Assembly (NCBI RefSeq): GCF_028009165.1
Contig: NC_079243.1
Location: 186,001 to 250,000, forward strand
Direction: 5' to 3'
From: Akanthomyces muscarius
Lineage: Eukaryota > Ascomycota > Sordariomycetes > Hypocreales > Cordycipitaceae
Length of the DNA stretch: 64,000 bases
Shown piece by piece: positions 53,781 to 64,000 of this stretch. The notes below the pieces were generated by a model. That model was not told the origin of the DNA, made no database searches, and saw only the letters and a list, made by a program, of their open reading frames with translations. Positions within the stretch are counted from its first letter, which is position 1, and the number at the start of each line of letters is the position of its first letter. The translations under genes and the position numbers were made by a program.

Positions 53781-54458
53781 TGGTCACTGACGTGAACTCG
53801 ATAGTAAATCATGGCCAAATGGGGGCAAAGCTCCGCGACCACGTCGAATGCACCTGCAAAATTGTTACCATAAGGGCTTCTGTCCTATGGTGGACCCAAC
53901 TGCCTCCCACTCACCCCAGATAAAGCACAATATGAACTCGTAAACAGCATCTTTCTCGTGGTTGAACTTGATGCTCATCGCGATTGCAGACTGAGCAATT
54001 ACGATGGCGCCGATGTGGTGAGCGCAGCTGATGATGGAGACCTTGTCGCGATAAAACAACTCGAAGATGTACATGCCGGTAAATAATTGCGACGAGACAA
54101 TCATCATATCCCCGAGGGTGACGGTCGAGTCTGGTGCGTATGGAGTATGTGGTGTTTTGCCAGCACCTGTGATAGCCAGGAGCGGATAACCGCAGAGGAC
54201 GATGAGAAGGATTTTGGTGCCGGCTGCGACATGGTGGTTTGTGAGGCTGCGTATTTGGGTGCCTGTCAAGCCGCGGAGGGTGTTACGAGAGTACAGTTTC
54301 GGGATGAGGAGGTCGAGAATGTAAATGCGGATCGCGGCAATGATGCAGCAAGTGACGGTCAAAATCAAACCCGAAAATGGTGCAATGGAAGAAATGGCCT
54401 CGTTGATGAGTTCACCTAAATGCAGCTTGCTGCTGCCATGATGTGGTTTCACGACCAT
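53780..54458 (-). pseudogene. Truncated duplicate of the TLC-domain gene
   Basis: Exon 1 (54458-53915, 544 nt, same length as the intact gene) and the 61-nt intron are kept almost unchanged. Exon 2 stops after [10 protein letters not shown], where LINE sequence begins. The C-terminal third is missing from the window, including on the far side of the LINE. Homology extends upstream to about 54700, matching 13576-13808. Confidence 0.88.
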
Positions 54459-55179
54459 AGTTGCATGCCAAGGGAATGTTCCAGATCCAACAAGTAGATA
54501 AATCGCAGAAGTAGAATCAAGAAACAAATGAGTACGAGGTGACGTGAGTTTTAGCTGAAAGTGGCAGCTCTAGAGCGTCGAGTGCTGCTGACAGAAGGCG
54601 TTCCCAGTAAACCACGATCAAGCCCCAGGATAGGCAAGGGAGAGGGCAAGCGGCGAAGGAGTATGTGAAATTGAAGAACATGCACAAATTAGAAAAGAAA
54701 GTATATCAATAGAGTCAACCGGGAAAAGAAAAGATGTTGGTCGCCAAGATTTTCGACTACAGCGCTGGGAGGAGAATGGCTTGCTGCTTTTTGCTCGTTA
54801 CGGCGCAGTGGACGCCAGTAAACTTTTCCATTGGCGATGGGTTTACGGACTCATCACGTGATCTGTCGCGATCTGTGTCCACTTCTTGTTGAGTTTGTCC
54901 CGGTTCGCCGATGCTTGCAATGACATGATAATGGACCTCGGGGCCAGGGCAGGAAAATGGAAAGGTTTCCTAATAACTAGTCTTAGCATGTGACCAGTTA
55001 TCATATATGTCTAGCTGGTGTAGTTAGCCTGATGGGCTTTCACAATAACTAGTGTGCTAGTCCAATATTGCTGGCAAATTTGATCTTGACGTATTCCCAG
55101 GGTCAATGGAGGTCATGAAGACGATGTTTAATCAGCTCCCGGTGCTATGCATTGTCTTGCTGGAAGACAGACGCTGTAG
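54459..55179. other. Duplicated TLC upstream region and spacer
   Basis: Bases to about 54700 match the upstream region of the intact TLC gene. The rest shows no gene. Confidence 0.45.
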
Positions 55180-55445
55180 ACATAACGCAACCTGGACCTG
55201 GAGGGCTCAATCGCTACTTCCCCCCATCCCTCATCCCCATTTGCGCGCCTTGTCGCCTGCGGCCGCTGCCTCACTGGCACCTCGTTAGTGACTGGCTTTG
55301 CCCGCTGGTTAGCGGGGAGACCATTGCTGTGCCTACCGCGACTTGCAGGGGGGCAAACCACTGTAAAGTCTGGGACTTTAGGGCTTGTTACAGCGCATTC
55401 TCACCCACTCCCAGCCAAAATAGACTGGTCAGAGGCGAGTCTTGC
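55180..55445 (+). repeat. Dispersed repeat, copy 2 (uninterrupted)
   Basis: Related to 28675-28948 and apparently continuing across the point where piggyBac sits in copy 1 (CCAAAATAGACTGGTCAGAGGCGAGTC region versus the 31029-31045 flank). It has no coding potential of its own. Confidence 0.65.
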
Positions 55446-55677
55446 CTTCGAAGGTCTAGACTTTCCGATGCCATTTGGGTATAACTAGTCTGCCTTAAAA
55501 ATCAAGGGCGGCAAGGACTCTGAGTCAGAAGTACACTATCCCTCGGATCAAGCCCGTGGATTAGAAGATCCTGGCATTCACGTGGTCACCGTGTCGAGCA
55601 AATACTAATCCCCATCCGTTCTATTCATCCCCGTTTCTATTTCGCCGCCTTTCTCTTTCCGTAGACCGGATCAGCGC

Positions 55678-56504
55678 TTTTAATAGTGTAACCGGTTCGA
55701 GAAAATCCATCGAACCGCCTTAACGGTCCCACAAATTGGATCAAACCGAACCGCCGGTTCACTTGCTCCCAACGAACCGCACGATCAGTTTCTGGCGAAT
55801 GGTCAAACCGAACCGAACCGCAAACCGCGGCTACACTAATAGTCTCAACCACTAAAAACGTTGAAACCCTTTCATGTATGCGCCGTTCTTTACTTGCCCC
55901 TTCCTAGCCTTTGGCTTGCTTCTTCTCAAAGCAAGGCTGGCACTGCGACCCGCGAGCTATTGGAACCCACCCATGCCCCGGAGACTGTCTTACCATCTGC
56001 TAGCCGACAATGCAGCCGAATGGGGAAGATCTTTTGTCGGAGAGCGCTCAGGACCGTACCGGCCGATGTTGCAGAACAGGGAGTAGCTGCCTGCGGGTCA
56101 TGCTCGTCCAAGTAGCCTGAAGTGCTACCAGTGCTAGTGGGCTCTGCCATTACGGATGTCGAAGACATTGCGTGACATGAGCAGGAAATTTTCAGGTGAA
56201 ATATCGCTTCCTCTTGTCTTATCTGCTTTCTCGGACGAAAATGAGATGCTCTCCGCAAAGCAATTTAGTTGCTCTTTTGGCGGCCGGTTGTGCTTTCTAC
56301 GCGTCATTGTCGCGCGTGCGTCGCGCGACCTTAGCAGCACGACATTTAGTGAGCTCAGCGTACCGAACCGTCGGTCAGTCTGGCGAAGACGAACCAGACC
56401 GCCGGTCTACCGTAGAAAACCCAAACCGGACTATTAGTGTGCGCACTAATAGTGCAAACCGCGGTTCGCACTAATAGTCTGCTAAACCGTCTGCACTATT
56501 AAAA
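55678..56504. mobile_element. Non-autonomous hAT-like element
   Basis: 827 bp bounded by TTTTAATAGTG on the left and its inverse CACTATTAAAA on the right; the TAGTG end is hAT-like. Both subterminal zones are crowded with GAACCG/CGGTTC words (55688-55840 and 56350-56510) and with CACTAATAGT. The interior has short frames but no transposase. An 8-bp target duplication could not be confirmed. Confidence 0.5.
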
Positions 56505-56912
56505 CCGCTGGACTGGATAGCAGGTGTTGAGAAATATGAAACACATGGGTCGACCAGGGCGAAAGACGCCTCGGAAGTTCTCCGAAGACATGACTTTTTT
56601 TCATATCAAGAGAAAACTAAGAAGGCTTTTGATTGACGCCCGAGCTGACGTAGTCCCTCGATTCTATACGCCATGGCTGAAACGTGGAATGTGGCTTCGG
56701 CGCCTCTGTCAGCTAGGGACAGATTCGTCCATGTGTTGTTTGTAGCTATTTCACATTGCAAGGCAGACTATACATACTTACGGGGCTCATAATTAATTAC
56801 TTTTTGTCTAGAAGAAGCTAAAGGCGCTAAAAAGCTTACCTGTGCCACCCTGGGAAGCAAACTACATGTCCCATCGTCGTTCTAGATGCAAATCGCACTA
56901 CAATAGGAAACG
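56505..56912. other. Intergenic, nothing recognised
   Basis: Left flank of the truncated b561 gene. A short frame at 56524-56745 has no recognisable features. Confidence 0.4.
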
Positions 56913-56929
56913 GTGGCGCCGCGTTGCCG

Positions 56930-57868
56930 ATTGGGCCTCCAATTGAGACTTGCAACAACGTGGTTAACGACGGGGTCCGGAGTAGCAAACGGCAAGATGA
57001 CTGCCAGCATCAACTGTGGTGCTTGCGCTGGTGTCGACCTCACGGGCTCGGATTCGTGGATAGGCGCCTGGAAGACAGGCGGAGCCCTTGGCGCTGCGGA
57101 TGTTAGGGCCAACATTGGTATGCACGACGGTACGGACCAGTTCTCTATCGACCTTGCAAAAGCTACGATTGATTCAGGAAACAACACTCTCGGCACGAAT
57201 TCTAGTGCTACACCAGCGTCTGGTTCAGGCGACAGTGCAGTGTATGGTGGTGGCAGAAGTAAAAACATTCTCGTCTACTCGCACGCCATCCTCATGTTGA
57301 TGGTATTCATCATCGGGTATCCACTTGGAGGGCTCTTGATGCCTTTGATGGGCAGATGGATACTTCATGCAGGCTGGCAAGTCACCATGTTCTTAGCCAT
57401 GTGCGCTGGATTCGCCGTGGGCAAGATTGCCAGTGATCGGTTTGGGATGGTAAGGCATCCCATTCGTCAACTTTACTCAACAGCTGATTAACATGACTCT
57501 TATAGTGGTTCAATGAGCCCCATGTCCAGCTTGGAACAATTGTCTGTGCAATGATGCTCGTCCAAGTGGCACTAGGCTGGATGCACCACCGAAACTATGT
57601 CAAGTACCAGCGGCGGAGCTGGGTCAGCTACTGTCACATTTGGTACGGCCGAGCGCTGATCATTGTTGGTATTATCAACGGCGGCATTGGATTTAGAGTC
57701 AGTCGTGCACCAATGGCACAGATAGTTGCGTATTCGGTTGTTGCTGCCGTCGTGTTTGCTCTATACGGCGCAGTAGCGACTTACAGACTCGTCAAGCCGC
57801 GCGAAAACCAGATGGTGCTCAGTTCCAGCTCCTCCGTCTGTCTGAATGAAAGGCCGACGTGGAATTAA
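56930..57868 (+). pseudogene. 5'-truncated DOMON-cytochrome b561 protein gene
   Basis: Exons end at 57449 and resume at 57506 across a 56-nt intron (GTAAGG ... TTATAG), joining RFGM to WFNEPHVQLGTIV. The first part is the end of a DOMON/CDH-type cytochrome domain (GSGVANGKMTASINCGAC, DSWIGAWKTG). Next come a Gly/Ser linker and a b561 core with likely haem His in VYSHAILM, WILHAGWQ, EPHVQLG and CHIWYGR. The start of the DOMON domain and the signal peptide are missing. Two frames compete upstream of 57000, one reading GAALPIGPPIETCNNVV, which suggests a frameshift. Intact relatives carry electrons across the membrane. The 3' exon recurs inverted at 63719-64000. Confidence 0.7.
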
Positions 57869-58211
57869 ACATTTAAAATGTATTTAGTATTTCGCCTATA
57901 ATAACAGGCTTCTCATATAGAACTCAAACCAGAGTGGTGTACAGTGCAAATTCGCTAGAACAGAACCGCACGCGGGCTAAGCGACGAGCCAATACATTGC
58001 ACTCATAGACGAAAAGCGCATTGAGGTTATTTTACAGACCACAAATACTTACAATACCTGCGAAAAAATCCAAGCAGCAACGTATGGCCCTTCGGTGGTA
58101 ATTTGCTCGCAATTACCTGTGCCCAAACTGCACACTGCAGGGCTGTGGTACTGTTATATTCTCCTAGTCATTCAAGCACATTTCTTTTTAGATACAATTG
58201 CTTCTCTATTT
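57869..58211. other. Intergenic, nothing recognised
   Basis: The first 20-25 bases still match the inverted copy at 63700; after that nothing is recognised. Confidence 0.4.
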
Positions 58212-59214
58212 CTAATTACATGAAATAGCATTTACGCCTCCTTGAAATCGTCTAATATAATCCCATAGGTTATCCAGTCGACTAAACCGCCTACCGCAAA
58301 TGTTGCACAAGATGGACGGGTTATGACTCAGCTCATGCCTGAGACTATCCTTTTTGGAGGCGAAACCCGCTTCCCCGTCTCTGCCCCTGACCCCTTCGCC
58401 GCTACCACCCTCAGACATAGGGCAGACTTCGGTTCAGCAGTAGAAGCGACGGAAATGCTGCTGGTAGTGCTTTCGCAAGTCACAGCTTCGAATAAAGAGC
58501 CCTTTGGACGGGCAAGTCGGGAAGCTGCACTTGGATAACTTTTGCGGCTGGCTGACGCTGATCCCTTGGTGCTGGGGCGTTGCGTTCTCCGCTGCTGGAA
58601 GCGACCGTTTCCCCGACGTCGCGGACAAGTGCTCGACTGTCGTTGCTAGGGTGCACGAGTCTGTAGATCTGGAGATGTAGCCGGCATGAGAGGGTCGCTG
58701 GCTAGAGGCGCCAGAGTAGCACTAATATCCTCTGGGGACATGAATGAACTAGGCGGGTTTCTTCAGCGGAGCTCTCAGAGGAATAGACCATCATCATACT
58801 GTCGTCACCATCGTCGTGGCCAGGATTCCAAAGCACCAAGGATGGCCCTTGTGATACAGCTGCTGCGGCGGACGACGTCTGTTCCGCAGATGTGGCCGCG
58901 GGCGCCATGCCGCCCTGGATAGTCGCGTCAAATCTATCCTGGGCCGCGCTCTGTACGTCGCTCTGGCCATGCAGATGCATCGAGTCATTCAATATTTGAG
59001 ATGTTGGACTGTAACCTTCCACACCGTCGACGGATAAGAATTCAGACGGCGTACACGGTCGCTGCGCTGCGCCACCACTATCCATCCGTAAATTCATCGC
59101 CCTTGCCGCACTGTGTTTGGGGATTGAACATGCTTGTTGAGATGGACAGCCCTGAAAAGTTGGAGGTGATGGCATAGTTTCATGAAGGAGAGAAGGATGT
59201 GACTGGAAGAACAA
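58212..59214 (-). pseudogene. Inactivated C2H2 zinc-finger transcription factor
   Basis: Read leftwards: a Ser/Ala/acidic N-terminal region (59214-58702); a frame change; then finger 1 (CSFPTCPSKGLFIRSCDLRKHYQQH); an FYC-stop-TEVCP segment where TGA at about 58434 replaces what would be CGA (Arg); finger 2 ending ASKKDSLRHELSH; and finger 3 CNICGRRFSRLDNLWDYIRRF. Finger 3 has lost both zinc His (HIRR..H is expected). Stops and shifts between 58628 and 58702 confirm decay. Confidence 0.7.
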
Positions 59215-59299
59215 GCGTTCTGGTCCAATATGGCTTGTTCTAAGACAGAGAGTATGACCTCAAGCTGGTTTTGAGCATAACAATATATCGATAAGCGGA

Positions 59300-60845
59300 G
59301 GCTTCCATACCGAGCGCAGGAGAGAGGTTTTGGAAACGGGCGATCAACATGTGGATTGACATTCATACGCTACCCGAGACAAACCCCCTGCGCAGAATAA
59401 CATCTCGCGTACAGAAACATTATTTCGGGGGTTATCGATCGCCTTTCCATCAGGTGGCATACAGGCTGAAGAATGTACCGTTGCAGGAGGTTGAAACTAT
59501 TCTGCCATTCACTCTAGCACCATGGGAGAAGCGTATTCAAAGCATCACACATGAGAAGGCAAACAAGACAACCAAATTGTGTTGGGACATGTGTATAGCT
59601 GCGAGCAGCTCAGCACGAAATGACGTGGTTGGAGGGGGCAGAGTTGTCCAGGCCGTGGCCAATGGCGATGGTGAGGTACAATGCGGCACGTTTTCGTTCA
59701 CATTGGGGTGGAGCACCGAACAAAACCCGTATTCAGGAGAGTTGGCAGCATTGGCACACGTCTTAGCCGGCCTACCTGACGTCTGTCACCGCCGTGTGGC
59801 ACTTCTAACGACTAACCAGGCAGTCGCCCTTACTCTCTGCAACCCTCGGCAACACTCCGGCCAGGAACATGTCCGCTCCATCTATAATAGCATCAAACGG
59901 CTTTGGAAGAACGAAAATGACATATTTGTAGTTTGGAGTCCTAGTTCCGGCCGAGACAAGACCCTACTGTCGGCCAAACAGGAAGCAAGGCAGGCGACTA
60001 AGCAGGGCTCCATCCCCAGGCGCCAGGTCCCTGTTATGAAATCTACCACTCTCAACCTTGAGAGGAAGAAAATCGAGGCCGAGAGGAGTTTGCCGGATCG
60101 GGTAGGCAAGCACACCAAGAGGGTGGATGCAGCCCTCCCAGGCGTGCACACTCGACGGCTATACGACAACCGACCATGGACGGAACGCAGTGCACTATCC
60201 CAGCTGAGGACGGACATGATAAGACTGAACAACTCGCTGTACAGAATCAAGGCAGCTCCATCGATGCAGTGTGAATGTGGCCGTGAACGAGAAACGGTGG
60301 CGCATTTTCTCTTCCGATGCCCAAGATGGGAGACTCACAGAAGAAAGATGTATCAATGTACTGAAACTCAGAGAGGAAACATTTCATTCTTTTTAGGAGG
60401 AAAGTGACCGTCAGATGGACCAGATTGGAAACCGAATATGAAGGCAGTGCAAGCGGCGATCCGTTTTGCACTGGCGACGCGACGTCTCGAGAACAGGCAC
60501 CACGCACAGATTGCAACGCTAACCAACCACTAATCTACTACTAACCTACCGCCCACCTATTAACAACTCGTGCCTGAAGTAGCGGACACCGCTTTAGCTG
60601 CCGAAAATAGGATACTAAACACTTGGGGAAAAAGACCTCAGGCAAGTTCGCTCCGGAAACTATCATTCACGAGAAACGCGACAATAAAGGAATAGCTATG
60701 AGGAGCAGAAATTTGATGTTCGTGACTTATGGGCTTTTTGAGTGACAGCTTAGCGTCAGATTGGATACGTTAGCATAGGCTTATAGTTGCCCTTTTGGAG
60801 CTTTCCACCGGGCGTAATAAACTGAATGAATGAATGAATGAATAT
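59300..60845 (+). mobile_element. LINE 3'-end remnant with GAAT tail
   Basis: A 352-aa frame (59349-60407) matches the C-terminal part of a fungal non-LTR polyprotein. It has WIDIHTLPETNPLRR and LPFTLAPWEKR, then a degenerate RNase H (NPYSGELAALAHVLAGL keeps the Glu, but TTNQAVAL replaces the usual D-N-Q with Thr-Asn-Gln), and a terminal zinc cluster CECGRERETVAHFLFRCPRW. About 400 bp of 3' UTR ends in a (GAAT)n run at 60825-60842. It is a different LINE family from the CAAAT-tailed ones. Upstream domains are absent. Confidence 0.7.
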
Positions 60846-61365
60846 ATCGATAATTAAGGGTGTCGCGACTTACCCGCCGCCGCATGGTATTCACAGCGTC
60901 CACGGCTGCCTAGCGCAGAGGCTGGCTGGTGACCTAGCTAGCCTAACAGCAACAAGCGATCGAAACGCCGCCTCGAGAGCTACTTTTAGGCACAGGCCGC
61001 AGAAAATGGATGGGTCGACCGACTCGGGTCGGGCATGAACTAGCAGTCGCGAAGCCAGCCAAGTGAAGCTGCTGTAGCTTTTCAATGCATAAACGGCTAC
61101 TACGGGCAAGAGTGTTGTTAACATGCTTCTGTAAACTTCTTGACCAGTGAGCTAGAACGAGACCTTTTCCTTTTCGATTGTTTTTTTCTTTTTTATTGTG
61201 CAAGGCGTTGGTGGCCATAACCTTTCTCGTCATCAATTTCGCACTACACGCTGTCTTCGAGTGCCTCTCCTTGACCACTTTCGACAGTGACAATAGCGAC
61301 TATTCGCTGGCTTCGTCGCCCAAATTGGCGCTGGGAGCAAGGATCTTATATTCTACTACATAAAT
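60846..61365. other. Intergenic, nothing recognised
   Basis: Right flank of the LINE remnant and 3' flank of the b561 gene. No gene seen. Confidence 0.4.
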
Positions 61366-62164
61366 TCAGAGAATCGGCAGACTGCAAAACAAAGCTAGCC
61401 CCCATACCGCGAATAAGATTGCACAGAGAACGCTGTACACAATGATAGGAATACTACTCTCCCTTGCCAATTGAAAGCCTAAACCACCGTTTATAACGCC
61501 GAGGACGAGGAGAAGACGGCCTAGCCAGCGATGCGCATGGCCGATGGGTGTGGTGCGCGTTGTATATGTAGACCTGGTAGTGGTATTGCTAGATTCATGT
61601 TCCACATTACCGGGGGAGCAAGTGCTGCTTGTGCGCTTTTTGTACAGTGAATGGTGAATGGCTCCCCCGATAGGTTGAATTAGTAGGAGTGCGATGATAA
61701 TTGTTCCTATGACTGGGTGGCCGTTGAAAGATTTCCACTGTGCTTTGGTTAGGTCAACAAAATCCACCTAGAGCAAAGAGGAAAAAAACGCATGTAAACG
61801 TACGAGAGACACATTCAATCGACTATGATGAACCATGTAGATTCCGAGTCCGAATCCAACAAGTGCGATGAGCAGAGTTACGATCTGCCACACTCCATGG
61901 AACCAAACAACAGACTGGCGCTTTAAAACGTGGATGAGCGTGGCGCCGAGGGGAAAGAGGATGACGAAGCAGAAGGCCATTAGGGCACCGTGGACTGCGA
62001 CAAGGGTCTTAAAGGTTTTAGTTTCATTGTCGAGGCCGCCGTAGGCTTTTGATGCTATTGTAGGGGAGACTGGTGGATGGTTAGGCAAGGAGTGAAGAAT
62101 ACTTTGGTTGGGTGGACTCACTGAAGAGCGCGAGCGGCGTGAGGATGACGGTTGGAGACTTCAT
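61366..62164 (-). CDS. Cytochrome b561-type membrane protein (three exons)
   Basis: Predicted exons are 62164-62122, 62054-61813 and 61767-61366, with introns of 67 nt (GTGAGT ... CAATAG) and 45 nt (GTGTCT ... CTCTAG), giving 228 aa. Exon 1 adds a signal peptide, MKSPTVILTPLALFTSKAYG, which the exon 2 frame alone would miss. Haem-ligand candidates are VAVHGALM, WFHGVWQ, NGHPVIG and GHAHRWLGR, in five or six membrane segments. There is no DOMON domain, so this is a stand-alone b561 related to the truncated gene at 57 kb (compare VLGVINGGLGF and IVGIINGGIGF). By family it transfers electrons across a membrane; donor and acceptor are unknown. The donor of intron 2 is weak. Confidence 0.78.
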
Positions 62165-63718
62165 GTTTTAGTTCTCCGTGGATGGCGAGTTTTGATGCTT
62201 TAAAGAGGGATTTGGACTGTGATGAGGATTTATAGGGAGATGCCCGAAAGCGTGGTGTGATAAAATGAACTATGGTATTGGCGTCGCGGAGCATTTATAT
62301 GGACACGTCACGTCCTAACGGATCTCATAAATGACATCGAACCGCATGGTATATTTCGAAGCATTGGACACCTTTAGCTTATGTGATGACAATTGTCTTA
62401 CCGCTGATTGGGTAATAATCTTTCGGTGCCAGCGGCTAGAACATGGAACGGCGTCATTGAGATGAACGGGCCATTTCCCTAGCAGTATGGATCTCTAGCA
62501 GTATAGACCGAGGTTAGGACAGAGCTAGAGCTAGCGTTAATGGATAAAATCGCCTTCATTTTTTTCCCTGGAAGTTCCTGACGGTAGCTCTACAATAATC
62601 TTAGAATGGGGCCGGATGGATTGTCCGACCGTCCATAGTGCGTTGTATTTCTGCGATCCGCTCAGCAGCGAGCAGCCGCCACAAGCCGCCACACCACCGC
62701 TATCTAGTGGCACCACTACTGACTCCAACCCCGCTCCAGAGCCTGCGCATCCGTCAACTGGCTGCTTTTAAAAATAAGCAACACCACGCGTCGACGGGAC
62801 TAGTTGTATCTCTAGCCTCTTCATACTAGTATTCTCGCAATACAGTGGCACTGTCTTGTGAGTTTATCTCATTTTTAGCTCTGTGACAGTGAGATGGATA
62901 TTGATCCCGATAAGGAGGCTTAGGACAAACCACACAGCGAGCATATATATACAGCATATCTATCTATTGTCTACCCACCACGCTACGAGTCTATGATGCC
63001 CAAATATGCACAGCATCATGGTTGTATGACGAATTTGAGCATTGCCCCCGCTGCTGTCCGCATAACGTGAACTGATCTGACGGTTGCAATCAGTATTTAG
63101 CTGTGAATCGATTGATCTAGTTGTCATGACCCACCACGCGCCGGCTGGCAGCGCCGTGCCGAAACCATCCAGGTCTTCGAGGCTAGAAAGAGATGAACCC
63201 CATTTTTCGACAATTTGGGCTGAGAACTTCATGCGCAAAACCCATCATGCCAATATCTGTTGCAGGTCGTACGAAGCTTCTAGTGTTTTGATGATCAGGC
63301 AAGACGGGCTGTGAAGATTTGACTACTGTATAGAAAGTCTTGGGGCTAGACAGTTCTACAACTAGCACGCTGTATACTACTCAGGTATTGTGTCTGGAAA
63401 CGCAGCCTATTCCGACTTCTCGCCTGTCCATCAATCTATGGAAAGTATTATCAAGCATTATAGGCAAAAAGTTAGAATTAAAGAGCCAAGGGGAGAGATA
63501 CCCTAGATCGCTCTTGTAACATCCTTTCTATGCACTGACTACAGTGACGGTTGTGTAGACCACCGTTGGACATTGGTATCGTGACCACGGTCGCGATCCT
63601 CTACATCATGACCACACGAGGAGATCTTCAGGCTGAGTCTCCTTGAGGTTACAAACCTTGACAGCATTCATACAAACGGATGAAAAGTCTCTTGAATTTC
63701 TAAATATATTTTAAATGT
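62165..63718. other. 1.5-kb stretch without recognisable genes
   Basis: The first 150 bp are the b561 promoter side. Frames beyond that are short and unassigned. The last 20 bases belong to the duplicated b561 3' flank. Confidence 0.4.
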
Positions 63719-64000
63719 TTAATTCCACGTCGGCCTTTCATTCAGACAGACGGAGGAGCTGGAACTGAGCACCATCTGGTTTTCGCGCGGCTTGACGAGT
63801 CTGTAAGTCGCTACTGCGCCGTATAGAGCAAACACGACGGCAGCAACAACCGAATACGCAACTATCTGTGCCATTGGTGCACGACTGACTCTAAATCCAA
63901 TGCCGCCGTTGATAATACCAACAATGATCAGCGCTCGGCCGTACCAAATGTGACAGTAGCTGACCCAGCTCCGCCGCTGGTACTTGACATAGTTTCGGTG
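63719..64000 (-). CDS. C-terminal exon of a second DOMON-b561 gene (runs off window)
   Basis: Open from the window edge to the stop at 63719, reading HRNYVKYQRRSW, CHIWYGRALIIVGIINGG and GAVATYRLVKPRENQ. It is near-identical at the DNA level to 57587-57868 but on the other strand, and similarity continues about 20 bp past the stop. Only 94 residues lie inside the window, so it cannot be said whether this copy is complete. Confidence 0.85.
   Translation of the reverse strand, partial: HRNYVKYQRRSWVSYCHIWYGRALIIVGIINGGIGFRVSRAPMAQIVAYSVVAAVVFALYGAVATYRLVKPRENQMVLSSSSSVCLNERPTWN

Noticed and set aside
56524..56745. 73-aa basic frame
   Set aside because: No start context, homology or neighbouring exon; probably chance.
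1..64000. tRNA, rRNA or CRISPR features
   Set aside because: I looked for T-loop words and regular spacer arrays and found none that fold or repeat convincingly; a CRISPR array is not expected in a fungus.

Overview
The window looks like accessory, repeat-rich DNA from a filamentous ascomycete, most likely a sordariomycete of the Hypocreales type. The evidence is short introns of 45-116 nt with GT..AG ends and CTRAY-like branch points, a white-collar-type LOV/PAS pseudogene, fungal PAP2, QDR-type MFS, TLC and cytochrome b561 families, and point lesions (CGA to TGA, TGG to TAG) of the kind left by repeat-induced point mutation. All functions are assigned by reading translated sequence; no database search was possible.

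Layout. 1-2.0 kb: a decayed Mutator-like (MULE) transposase. 3.7-8.4 kb: the most interesting locus, a TPR-CHAT (caspase-like) protease gene transcribed leftwards and, about 600 bp away and divergent, a 276-aa gene that reads as a fungal gasdermin. Protease-gasdermin gene pairs are a known fungal cell-death arrangement. 8.9-10.9 kb: a frameshifted white collar-1-like photoreceptor pseudogene. 11.2-14.5 kb: a PAP2 lipid phosphatase, a two-exon TLC-domain membrane protein and a Cys-rich surface-type protein. 15-28 kb: transposon remnants (pogo-like, Tc1-like) carrying a head-to-tail array of three non-LTR retrotransposons, one of them with two full-length ORFs. The whole array is bracketed by a 15-bp direct repeat. 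28.9-31.0 kb: an apparently intact piggyBac-type element with perfect 35-bp terminal inverted repeats.

31.2-48 kb is mixed single-copy DNA: a truncated plasma-membrane-type Ca2+-ATPase, a bHLH factor, a protein with a short Cys/His cluster, a small secreted Cys-rich protein, a 56-aa spliced membrane protein, a second PAP2 phosphatase, a DHA1 (QDR-like) MFS transporter and a CaCA-family cation exchanger, separated by long stretches without recognisable genes. 48.9-51.1 kb: a large modin-like protein. 51.1-54.7 kb: a broken, partly inverted duplicate of the TLC/Cys-rich pair from 13 kb, interrupted by a truncated LINE. 55-60.8 kb: a dispersed repeat, a hAT-like non-autonomous element, a 5'-truncated DOMON-cytochrome b561 gene, a dead C2H2 factor and a LINE remnant. 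61.4-62.2 kb: an intact three-exon cytochrome b561 protein. 63.7-64.0 kb: an inverted, near-identical copy of the 57-kb b561 3' exon running off the window.

The genes do not form a biosynthetic cluster. The one clear functional unit is the divergent CHAT protease/gasdermin pair. The rest reads as a fast-evolving, transposon-shaped region in which membrane-protein genes were duplicated, broken and inverted.
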